Shown in pieces: positions 44,137 through 51,143 of a stretch of 64,000 nucleotides of DNA. A program made the translations under genes and the position numbers. Numbering within the stretch: position 1 is the first letter of the stretch; every line of letters starts with the position of its first letter. This DNA is from an uncultured Lachnospiraceae bacterium (lineage in GTDB: Bacteria; Bacillota; Clostridia; Lachnospirales; Lachnospiraceae). Below the pieces are notes generated by a model, which was given only the letters and a program-made list of their open reading frames with translations, did no database searches and was not told where the DNA came from. The DNA lies in contig CAMNTQ010000001.1 of NCBI GenBank assembly GCA_946558695.1, forward strand, positions 1 through 64,000, read 5' to 3'.

Positions 44137-45159
44137 TTAATTCATGTATTCCTCAATCTGATATATGAGCGGCATAGATATATGCACCTGCGTGCCGACT
44201 CCCAGCTCACTGACAACCACCATATACGCCTTTTCTTCCCAATAAAGCTTTAATCTTTTTCTTATATTCTTTACCGCGACTCCATTGTGGCGCTTTGTGT
44301 TTTCTCTGGACAGATTATCCTCATTTCTGTCATCCAGATCACAGTTGAGCTCATCCACCTTTTCCTGTGTCATCCCCATTCCGTCATCCGCGACATTAAT
44401 CTTAAGACTTGATTTTGTTGCCGTAATATGTATTGTAATCTTTCCCGCCCCCATCTTCATCTCCAGTCCATGGTAAATAGCATTTTCAATGACTGGCTGC
44501 AGGATCAGCTTAGGGATATAACAATTACTCACCAGACTTTCTTCAATATCATGATATATGATCTCACAGGATATCTTATCTCCAAATCTGGTCTTTTGTA
44601 TATTAAAATAGTTCATTCCATTCTTCAATTCATCCTTCAGATATACAAATGTTTCTTTTCGGCTGATATTGTACCTGAAATAGTTCGCAAGGGATAACGT
44701 CATCCCCGCAATTTTCTCCTCTCCATTCAGTAATGCCTCCCCACGTATTACTTCCAGCGTATTATATAAAAAATGGGGATTTATCTGATCCTGAAGATTA
44801 TTGATCTCAGCATTCTTCTCAAGAATTTCGGCATTTTTCTCTTTAAGGGCTATAGAATCCAGAGATGAAATAATGCTTACGATCTCTTGTATCATATCAT
44901 CATCTTTCATCTGTCCATGATTCAGTTCTTTGATCTGCCACGTAAGTCTGAGATTCGGCAGATAAATATCTCTGTAAAACCAAAAAAAATATATAATGCC
45001 TATTACAAGCTCTGACAAAATCATTAAAATATCCAGTAATGTGTGCTTTGGAGTGCAAATGACCAGAATAATATTTCCGGTCATTAACAGCAGCCACACA
45101 ACCATGCCTGTTATCATGAATTTTTTCATATTTTTTGACGAATATTTTCTTCTTTGCAT
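44137..45159 (-). CDS. Membrane sensor histidine kinase, YesM/LytS type
   Basis: A 340-residue kinase with two or three N-terminal membrane helices (MKKFMITGMVVWLLLMTGN; ILMILSELVIGIIYFFWFY) and almost no extracellular domain. The His_kinase motif is QINPHFLYNTLEVIRGEALL with the phosphorylated His; HATPase_c follows with PKLILQPVIENAIYHGLEM and VADDGMGM. Lacking a periplasmic-type sensor domain, it probably senses through a partner such as the neighbouring pseudo-ATPase or transporter. It starts 12 bases after the regulator gene. Confidence 0.94.
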   Translation of the reverse strand: MQRRKYSSKNMKKFMITGMVVWLLLMTGNIILVICTPKHTLLDILMILSELVIGIIYFFWFYRDIYLPNLRLTWQIKELNHGQMKDDDMIQEIVSIISSLDSIALKEKNAEILEKNAEINNLQDQINPHFLYNTLEVIRGEALLNGEEKIAGMTLSLANYFRYNISRKETFVYLKDELKNGMNYFNIQKTRFGDKISCEIIYHDIEESLVSNCYIPKLILQPVIENAIYHGLEMKMGAGKITIHITATKSSLKINVADDGMGMTQEKVDELNCDLDDRNEDNLSRENTKRHNGVAVKNIRKRLKLYWEEKAYMVVVSELGVGTQVHISMPLIYQIEEYMN

Positions 45160-45171
45160 ATTTTCCCTTCT

Positions 45172-46782
45172 TTATGAATATAGCTTTCTATATTCAGACG
45201 GTTTAAGGCCTACCTGCTTTGCAAACTGTTTGCTGAAATATCTTGCATCCTGATACCCAGAGCGATAAGCAATCTCACTGACGCTCAAACCCGTCTCCAC
45301 TAAGAGGCGGCTCGCCTGTTTTACCCTGCATTGTATCAAGTATTCCGAATAAGTCATACCTGTCTCTTTCTTAAATACAGAACTTAAATAAGACGCATTC
45401 ATCTCCACCAATTCCGCTAACTGGTTAAGACTGATTTCCTGCATATAATTGCTCTCGATGTATTCTTTTACTATCCGGATCGGTTTGATGTCTTTCTGCT
45501 TCTTTTCTTCATCCAGATATTCAAGGATCTCTTTTATCAGATCTTCTGTCACTGAAAGAAGCTGTCTCTCCCGTTTCGTATTATCAACTCTGACATTCCA
45601 TTTTTTAAAACTATTTTCATAGTCAAGGTTATCTAAATGCTGTTTACAGTAGTCTGCCAGCAGGTCCACATAAATGATCAGAACATCAAAAAACAGGATC
45701 GGCGAATAATTTTCATATGAAAACTTGATCCTCCTCAGTGTCGATGCCACACATTCCTGCGCTCCTTTTATATCTCCGGAAACTATTTTGGAAATGTAGC
45801 CCTGCTTGTTCTTTTCTGTTACAACCGCTTCGATATTGTACGAATCAAAATGATAATTCTCTAAATATATAATCCCTGTATCTGCGATCTGTATCCTATA
45901 TTTGATCGCATCCACAGCAGTCTTAAGACAGAGACTGGACTCAGAAAAATTATTCATCTTCTGTCCCACTCCTATAACCACAGAAAACCCTTCAAACCGG
46001 TCCACATACTTTTTGATATTCTCATACAATTCCTCTATCTTTTTCTTAACAAGATTCTCCTGCTCTATCTTATAGTTAAATAAAGTAATGATTCCGGAAT
46101 TCATATCTGTAGTGATATGCTCTTTACATACCTTTCCCAAAATACCGGTATATTTTTCCAGTTCTTTTACTATCGAACCAATGCTCTCTCCCTCTTCCCC
46201 GCCAGTATCTATCTTAACAAACGCAGCCTGAAAAACACCTTCTTCGAATCTTGTACTGTATTCTCTGTTTATGCTGTCTCTGTCAACGCCTTCTTCCTTT
46301 TTATCCTGTCCCCAGATCATAGAAGTCAAAAACTTTTTTTTCATCTTATCCTTCGTCGCTTTAATCTCCAACCTCAGGTTGTTTTCGTAAGTATCATGCG
46401 CTCTTTTATCCAATATCGCTTCCCTGATCTCCTGCGCGATCTCTAATAATTTATCCTCCTCTATGGGTTTTAGAAGATAATACTTAACGCCATATTTCAT
46501 GGCGTTCTGGGCATACTCAAACTGCCTGAAACCACTGATCATAACAAATTCAGCTTCAATCTGCGCCTCTTTCGTCTTTTTTATCAGCTCAATGCCATCA
46601 TAACCCGGCATACGAATATCGGATATAATAACATCAGGCTGTTCTTTTTTGATCATTTCAAATGCATCTACTCCCGTATATGCCATCCCGATGATTTCAA
46701 ATCCTAACTTCTTCCAGTCCAATAACCGGGCAATCAAAAAACAAATTGTTTTTTCATCATCTGCTATCAATAGTTTCAACAT
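45172..46782 (-). CDS. Response regulator with AraC-type DNA-binding domain, YesN type
   Basis: The receiver domain begins MLKLLIADDEKTICFL, with the phospho-acceptor in VIISDIRMPGYDG. A long middle region contains a GGDEF-like relic typical of YesN proteins, and the C-terminal double helix-turn-helix covers IRIVKEYIESNYMQEISLNQ to LKPSEYRKLYS. GGAGG lies six bases before the chosen ATG (23 codons inside the track ORF). It presumably activates this same operon in response to the substrate. Confidence 0.95.
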   Translation of the reverse strand: MLKLLIADDEKTICFLIARLLDWKKLGFEIIGMAYTGVDAFEMIKKEQPDVIISDIRMPGYDGIELIKKTKEAQIEAEFVMISGFRQFEYAQNAMKYGVKYYLLKPIEEDKLLEIAQEIREAILDKRAHDTYENNLRLEIKATKDKMKKKFLTSMIWGQDKKEEGVDRDSINREYSTRFEEGVFQAAFVKIDTGGEEGESIGSIVKELEKYTGILGKVCKEHITTDMNSGIITLFNYKIEQENLVKKKIEELYENIKKYVDRFEGFSVVIGVGQKMNNFSESSLCLKTAVDAIKYRIQIADTGIIYLENYHFDSYNIEAVVTEKNKQGYISKIVSGDIKGAQECVASTLRRIKFSYENYSPILFFDVLIIYVDLLADYCKQHLDNLDYENSFKKWNVRVDNTKRERQLLSVTEDLIKEILEYLDEEKKQKDIKPIRIVKEYIESNYMQEISLNQLAELVEMNASYLSSVFKKETGMTYSEYLIQCRVKQASRLLVETGLSVSEIAYRSGYQDARYFSKQFAKQVGLKPSEYRKLYS

Positions 46783-46871
46783 GCTGTACCTCCATTTCCC
46801 TGCCATATCAACCGGCAGGCAAGACAAACGATCCTCCTGCAAAATCCTCATTTTTCATGTAAATTACACAT

Positions 46872-46896
46872 AAAAAAGCTAGAGATACCTAGCTTT
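46872..46896 (-). terminator. Intrinsic terminator in the leader of the two-component/transporter operon
   Basis: AAAGCTAG-GTATCT-CTAGCTTT followed by TTTT on the minus strand. It lies downstream of the candidate promoter and about 90 bases before the regulator's start codon, so it would act as an attenuator. A second GC-rich hairpin (GGCTGC-CGGC-GCAGCC, 46912-46927) precedes it. Confidence 0.7.
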
Positions 46897-46952
46897 CATC
46901 CAATGTCCGTCGGCTGCGCCGGCAGCCATCAGCTCTCTGTTTTTCATTTTCA

Positions 46953-46981
46953 ATCATAACATACATCTTTCAGACAAGCAA
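46953..46981 (-). promoter_or_regulatory. Candidate promoter of the two-component/transporter operon
   Basis: Minus strand TTGCTT, 17-base spacer, TATGAT. Transcription from here would pass through the leader hairpins and terminator before reaching the response regulator gene. Confidence 0.5.
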
Positions 46982-47056
46982 ATAATATTCTCTTTCGAAA
47001 AATCACGTCTCATGAAGATAAAAGTCCAAAACACAGCAGCCGCGCCCCTGTACAGT

Positions 47057-47091
47057 AAATAAAGCCGGAAGATCTCTCCCCGGCTTCATTT
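47057..47091 (-). terminator. Intrinsic terminator after the broken substrate-binding protein gene
   Basis: AAATGAAGCCGG...CCGGCTTTATTT (minus strand; 12 pairs, one G-U) with an 11-base loop. It belongs to the interrupted binding-protein gene that ends at 47132. Confidence 0.75.
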
Positions 47092-47131
47092 ATATATTTT
47101 AAAATAATAACACCTAACGTTTTGCTCAGGC

Positions 47132-47701
47132 CTATTCCTTTGCAGTTTGCGCAAATTCCACATTTACAAGATCTTCATAAGGCGCTCTCTTTGCAAGTTC
47201 TCCTGCCTCTTCTAAAATATCCTGGAGAAGTTCAAAGCTCTCTTTTTCAAACACCAGGTTATCCTTCCATGTATCCTGCTCATAGTAACGGTTCACAATT
47301 GTTGTGATCGTATCAAGGTCCGTCTCTTTAAATTGCGGCTCTATAGCTGCGGCAATTTCTTCCGGCTTATGAGACTGTACATAATCCATACCCTTTTGCA
47401 GCGCATTGGTGAATCCCTGAACTACCTCCGGGTTGTCTTTGATATAGCTTTGTTTTGCCGAAAAGGCGGTATAAGGAACATATCCGCTGTCTGTTCCAAG
47501 AGATGCCACTACATAACCTTCCTTCTCCTTTTCAAGTGCAGTTGCAGATGGTTCAAACTCTACGCTAAAATCCCCCTGTCCTCCGGAAAATGCCGCTGCT
47601 GTCGCGCCAAAATCAATACTTTGATCAATTTTTACATCCTTCTGCGGGTCAATGTTATTTTGTTTCAGGATATACTCAAATACCATTTCCGGCATACCGC
47701 C
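47132..47701 (-). pseudogene. 3' part of an NMT1/TauA-type ABC substrate-binding protein gene
   Basis: The frame from GGMPEMVFEYILKQNN to the stop is the C-terminal two thirds of an SsuA/TauA-like binding protein (SVEFEPSATALEKEKEGY; YVPYTAFSAKQSYI; YYEQDTWKDNL). The track extends it upstream with MQTFRSVYFLRWVMNQ, but that stretch is element DNA read in this frame, not native N-terminus. The missing preceding residues lie at 50878-51104. The two pieces rejoin in frame as GGRKGGMPEM if the intervening element is removed. No start codon or ribosome site belongs to this fragment, so it is probably silent while the element is in place. Confidence 0.85.
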
Positions 47702-49613
47702 TGCCTGCCTCATTATCATGTAAATCTGGTTCATAACCCACCTTAGAAAATACACACTTCTGAAAGTCTGCAATCAGTTCCTTGATCTCCTCTTTTGTTT
47801 TGATGATCAAATAAGGTCTAAGCGGATCCTCCGCCGGTTCTGCCAGTCCCTTTTCTATCATCAGGCGAATATATGGCAGGACTGCTTTCTTCGACTTCAA
47901 ATATCCTGCTTCCGTAAGTTTCGCCGACAAATACCTTGCAGAGATAAAGCCGCGGTTATCTTCGTATATTAACTTCATAACTTTCAGGATGATCTCATTC
48001 TCACTCCGATTTAATGCCTCTGCGGGACTATATTGTATAAATGCGGTAATACCGTATTTTAACCCGATTTCGGGCAGGCCACTTTCATCGACCTCGATTT
48101 TCTCAATAAGAATTTCTATATCTTTTCTGTTCAACGTTCCGTTTTTTATGATCTCATCAATAACCTCAAGAGCAGTTGTCAGCTTTTTCTTTACGTTTGC
48201 CGTTTCAGATACGGACTCGGAAAGCTCCTGTAGTTGCTGTTCTAACGAATGAATACGCGCCAAAATATCATTCTGCAAAGAATCATATCCCTCCGCGATC
48301 AATTCTTGATTTCCCCCATGAAAAGCCAAGTCCTTGATTTTTTGAGCAAACAAAGATCTTAACTGCCTTTTCTGACCTTCGATCATTTCCCTGACTGCTG
48401 CCCTCTCCTCTTCTGCAGATTTTTTTTCTATCCCGAAATCTTTCAGATCATAGGCAGCAATCATCTCACACAAAGAATCACGGCAAAGACGGATATAATT
48501 TATCATATCTTTCATCAAATCGTTCTCTTCAATCAGATGTGCTTTCCGGCAATATCTTTTACCCTTTGTATTATAAGTACTGCAAATATAATATTTTCGT
48601 TCTCTGCCGGACGTTTTACGGACAATAGGCGTAAGACGGCTTCCGCAATCTTTGCAGAACAGACATGTTCCAAAGGGATTGGCAGTTTTTGTTCCCATCC
48701 ACGGTCTGTGGCTCCCACGGTAATTTGTTTTTACGCGTTTTGTCTTCATATCCTGCACCAGTTCAAAAGTCATTTTATCAATAACAGGCTCGTGATGATT
48801 CTCAAAAATATATTGTTCTTTTTTCGGAACCCGTTTGTCTTTTCCATGCACCGCGGCTCTTGCGCGTTTATGGAGACGATAAGTCCCAATATAAAAATCA
48901 TTGTCCAATATACTCTTTACCATACTGTCAGACCATTCCAAAACCACCCTCCTTTTACTTATCCTGCCTTCAGAAAGTTCTCGCTCATGACGGGCAGCAG
49001 ACGGTGTAGGAATAAAATGTTCTGTCAGGTACGCAGCTATTTTTCTATATCCCAAACCTTGCATATAGAGTTCATAGATCTGTTTTATCTGTTCTGCTTC
49101 ATTTGGTACGATTTCAATAATCTCTTTATTCTTTTCATTTCTCTTATACCCAAATGGTACATGTGTCAGAAGTGTTCCCTCTTTTTGGCGCGCTCCCAGA
49201 ACACGCCGGATTTTCTTACTGGTATCTTTCACATATTTTTCATTATACCACGTTTTAATTCCTATCACATCATCATCCGGCGAGCAGGAATCATAATTAT
49301 CATCAATCACTATCAGGCGTTTCCTGCGTTCTTTAAATTCATCCAACAGCAGTAATACTTTTGCGTTGTGACGTCCAAGTCTGGAAAAATCCTTGACAAA
49401 TACCAAATCAATATCTTTCTCCAGATCATCCATCAGCCTATTAAATCCGGGCCGGTCAAATTTATAGCCGGACACCCCGTCGTCTTCATACCAGCGGTCT
49501 ACGACTAAATTCTGCGAAGCAGCATACTGGCTGATGATCAATTTTTGGTTTTCAATAGAAATATAACTGCGTTTATCATCATCTTTTGACAGCCTTACAT
49601 ATCCTGCGTTCAT
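47676..49613 (-). CDS. Large serine recombinase
   Basis: A 645-residue recombinase of the TnpX-like large serine class. The resolvase domain starts MNAGYVRLSKDDDKRS (catalytic Ser9), with DGVSGYKFDRPGF and VKDFSRLGRHNAKVLLL. The recombinase domain spans about 160-290 (VPFGYKRNEKNKEI, YRKIAAYLTEHFIPTP). A zinc ribbon (CLFCKDCGSRL...YYICSTYNTKGKRYC) and a coiled coil (LEQQLQELSESVSETANVKK) follow. The last seven residues and the stop lie in target-gene DNA beyond the CC core, so its C-terminus depends on where the element sits. The ribosome site AAAGGAG precedes ATG. Confidence 0.95.
   Translation of the reverse strand: MNAGYVRLSKDDDKRSYISIENQKLIISQYAASQNLVVDRWYEDDGVSGYKFDRPGFNRLMDDLEKDIDLVFVKDFSRLGRHNAKVLLLLDEFKERRKRLIVIDDNYDSCSPDDDVIGIKTWYNEKYVKDTSKKIRRVLGARQKEGTLLTHVPFGYKRNEKNKEIIEIVPNEAEQIKQIYELYMQGLGYRKIAAYLTEHFIPTPSAARHERELSEGRISKRRVVLEWSDSMVKSILDNDFYIGTYRLHKRARAAVHGKDKRVPKKEQYIFENHHEPVIDKMTFELVQDMKTKRVKTNYRGSHRPWMGTKTANPFGTCLFCKDCGSRLTPIVRKTSGRERKYYICSTYNTKGKRYCRKAHLIEENDLMKDMINYIRLCRDSLCEMIAAYDLKDFGIEKKSAEEERAAVREMIEGQKRQLRSLFAQKIKDLAFHGGNQELIAEGYDSLQNDILARIHSLEQQLQELSESVSETANVKKKLTTALEVIDEIIKNGTLNRKDIEILIEKIEVDESGLPEIGLKYGITAFIQYSPAEALNRSENEIILKVMKLIYEDNRGFISARYLSAKLTEAGYLKSKKAVLPYIRLMIEKGLAEPAEDPLRPYLIIKTKEEIKELIADFQKCVFSKVGYEPDLHDNEAGRRYAGNGI
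47700..47727. other. Left attachment junction (attL) of the small serine-recombinase element
   Basis: The core CC (47700-47701; GG on the minus strand) is followed inside the element by 16 bases and then arm ATGTAAATCT (47718-47727). The matching inverted arm lies at the other end at the identical distance from its core. Confidence 0.75.
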
Positions 49614-49676
49614 ATATATTCTCCTTTATATGATTTACATCATTAGTACAATATAAATATGAACCGTATCTTATAT

Positions 49677-49862
49677 TCAAATATAAAAATCACTCTTATA
49701 ATTATTTTTGATAAGTGCTTTCAGACCATCTTGTATATTCTTTTTCCCGTCCCGATAAATTACAACCCGGAAACCCAAACCGGTATATTTCTTTTTCTCC
49801 TGTAATAAAGCATCTTCATTCTGAAAATCTGATCTCCAGAGATAATATGCAGGTTTTGTCAA
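49677..49862 (-). CDS. Small recombinase-associated protein
   Basis: 61 residues: MTKPAYYLWRSDFQNEDALL, then YTGLGFRVVIYRDGKKNIQD and KALIKNNY. It starts with TTG, supported by AAAGGAAG eight bases upstream. Small proteins of this look occur next to recombinase genes in related bacteria (from memory); a recombination directionality or accessory factor is possible but unproven. It lies between cutC and the recombinase, in the same direction. Confidence 0.7.
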   Translation of the reverse strand: MTKPAYYLWRSDFQNEDALLQEKKKYTGLGFRVVIYRDGKKNIQDGLKALIKNNYKSDFYI

Positions 49863-49910
49863 TGTTTCGCTTCCTTTCAGAGTTACCTTATAAGTAATCT
49901 ATGAAGAGCT

Positions 49911-50687
49911 TTAACAATCTTGCCTGTCCGTCCGGTACTTTTTAAGAGATTCCAAAAGTGCCTGTCTTGCTTTTTTTACCTCTTCCTTGTCAGTTCTTAT
50001 AATGCTGTACTCACTAAAACATGAAAGTCCCATGTTGATGTCCGGTTTCCGGTATACCATCCCGCTGTCTATCATCTGCTTTCCAGACATATGAAAACTC
50101 AACACATGTGTCCTCTCCACCATCTGCCTGATAACCCCAGCGTTCACCCCGCTGCCTGCCATAACCTCAATCTGATCCCCTGCCTTGGAAACCAACCGCT
50201 CAAGGACCCTTATGCCCTCTGTGCATACTGCTGCCTGCCCCGAGGTAAGAATCGTATCAATCCCCAGCCCAACCGCCTCTTCCAAAGCCTCATAAGGATC
50301 TCTGCATACATCAAACGCCCTGTGCATTGTAAGTTTCATGGGTCCTGCACATTCTCTGAGCGCCCTCATCTGTTCCATATCCATACTCCCATCTGCTTTC
50401 AGACATCCCACAGCTATTCCGTCGGCTCCTAACTCGCCAAACATTAAAATATCTTCTTTCATCATCTGAAATTCTGCATCCGTGTACAAAAAATCTCCAA
50501 ATCTCGGACGTATCAATACCCTTAACTCTATCTCACATATATCTCGGATCTGCTTAAACTGACTAACACCGGGAGTTGTCCCGCCAATGATAAGATTCGA
50601 ACAGACCTCAAGACGGTCTGCTCCTCCTGCCTGCGCATTCAGGGCAGATTCTACAGAATCAACACATACTTCTAAGTTTGGTTTCAT
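49911..50687 (-). CDS. cutC: CutC family protein
   Basis: A 258-residue TIM-barrel protein of the family once linked to copper tolerance: LEVCVDSVESALNAQAGGADRLEVC at the start, GGTTPGVSQFKQI, LIRPRFGDFLYT, MTLHRAFD-type segment KLTMHRAFDVCRDP, TILTSGQAAVC and VMAGSGVNAGVI. The molecular activity of CutC is unsettled, and a copper role has been questioned for some members. It is unusual as cargo: it lies between the right attachment junction and the recombinase, and is the first gene of the element's transcript. CutC length and core motifs are intact. Confidence 0.93.
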   Translation of the reverse strand: MKPNLEVCVDSVESALNAQAGGADRLEVCSNLIIGGTTPGVSQFKQIRDICEIELRVLIRPRFGDFLYTDAEFQMMKEDILMFGELGADGIAVGCLKADGSMDMEQMRALRECAGPMKLTMHRAFDVCRDPYEALEEAVGLGIDTILTSGQAAVCTEGIRVLERLVSKAGDQIEVMAGSGVNAGVIRQMVERTHVLSFHMSGKQMIDSGMVYRKPDINMGLSCFSEYSIIRTDKEEVKKARQALLESLKKYRTDRQDC

Positions 50688-50763
50688 ATCCAGCCTCTTT
50701 TCCTATTTCTCATATAGTAATGGTATCTCAATCAAATCATAAGATATTTGTCCAATTTACTTA

Positions 50764-50792
50764 ATTATAACAGAGCAAAAAATAAAAATGAA
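50764..50792 (-). promoter_or_regulatory. Candidate promoter of the element's cutC-recombinase unit
   Basis: Minus strand TTCATT (weak -35), 17-base spacer, perfect TATAAT, about 75 bases before cutC. It lies inside the element. Confidence 0.4.
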
Positions 50793-50851
50793 GCACCACT
50801 TTCTCACTGCCCATGCTATCGACCCAGCCGCATAATATAATCATCGTTTCA

Positions 50852-50879
50852 AGATTTACATAGTACGCTGGTGAACACC
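50852..50879. other. Right attachment junction (attR) of the small serine-recombinase element
   Basis: Arm AGATTTACAT (50852-50861), 16 bases, then core CC (50878-50879), followed by the target gene's CTTTCTTCCTCC. It mirrors the left junction exactly. Confidence 0.75.
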
Positions 50880-51104
50880 CTTTCTTCCTCCAAGTACATC
50901 CTTACCTTTTAAATCTTCCCATTTGAAGTCCGGCATCTCCTTACGTGCTACAAGAAAATTCCCGGCACGCTGAGTAAGCTGGGCAAAGTTAACAACATAA
51001 TCGTTAGCGCCTTCATTGTAAGTATAAATAGAAGCCTCTGAACCCATAAACCCGATATCAGCACTGCCGGAAATAACGGCTGTCATTGTCTTATCAGCCC
51101 CGAA
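50878..51104 (-). pseudogene. Middle fragment of the NMT1/TauA-type substrate-binding protein gene
   Basis: About 75 codons, from FGADKTMTAVISGSADIGFM through NFAQLTQRAGNFLVARKE to DVLGGRKG, where the element's core interrupts it. Upstream of FGADK the sequence no longer looks like this family and runs into prophage DNA. The true N-terminus (signal peptide and first lobe) must therefore lie beyond the prophage, outside the window. The track ORF (start MSCINFSIP, TTG) combines prophage-end DNA, this fragment and six element-encoded codons. Confidence 0.8.
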
Positions 51105-51143
51105 TGGAATGCTAAAATTAATACAAGACAATTTTATGTACGC

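Larger units (their letters stand above)
47702..50879 (-). mobile_element. Compact integrative element with serine recombinase, small ORF and cutC
   Basis: About 3,178 bp inserted in the TauA-like gene. Joining the two element ends gives AGATTTACAT-16 nt-CC-16 nt-ATGTAAATCT, a 54-bp attP-like dyad with perfectly symmetric 10-bp arms, as expected for a large serine recombinase. Excision at the CC core rebuilds the conserved GGRKGGMPEM stretch of the target gene without frameshift. The cargo is limited to cutC and a 61-residue ORF; no replication, conjugation or phage structural genes are present. It is a self-contained candidate element or a satellite, and could act as a reversible switch for the target gene. 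Confidence 0.8.

Noticed and set aside
48537-49355. 272-aa plus-strand ORF opposite the recombinase
   Set aside because: Composition is Phe/Ile/Cys/Ser-rich as expected from antisense of a Lys/Glu-rich gene; no motif or ribosome site.
47676-49613. Recombinase as integrase of the 51-64 kb prophage
   Set aside because: Its own ends (47700/50879) give a perfectly symmetric attP and restore the target frame, so it belongs to the small element; the prophage integrase should lie past the right edge.
50856-51131. 91-aa ORF as an intact small gene
   Set aside because: Its TTG start lies in prophage-end DNA and its last codons in the small element; only the middle is a real gene fragment.
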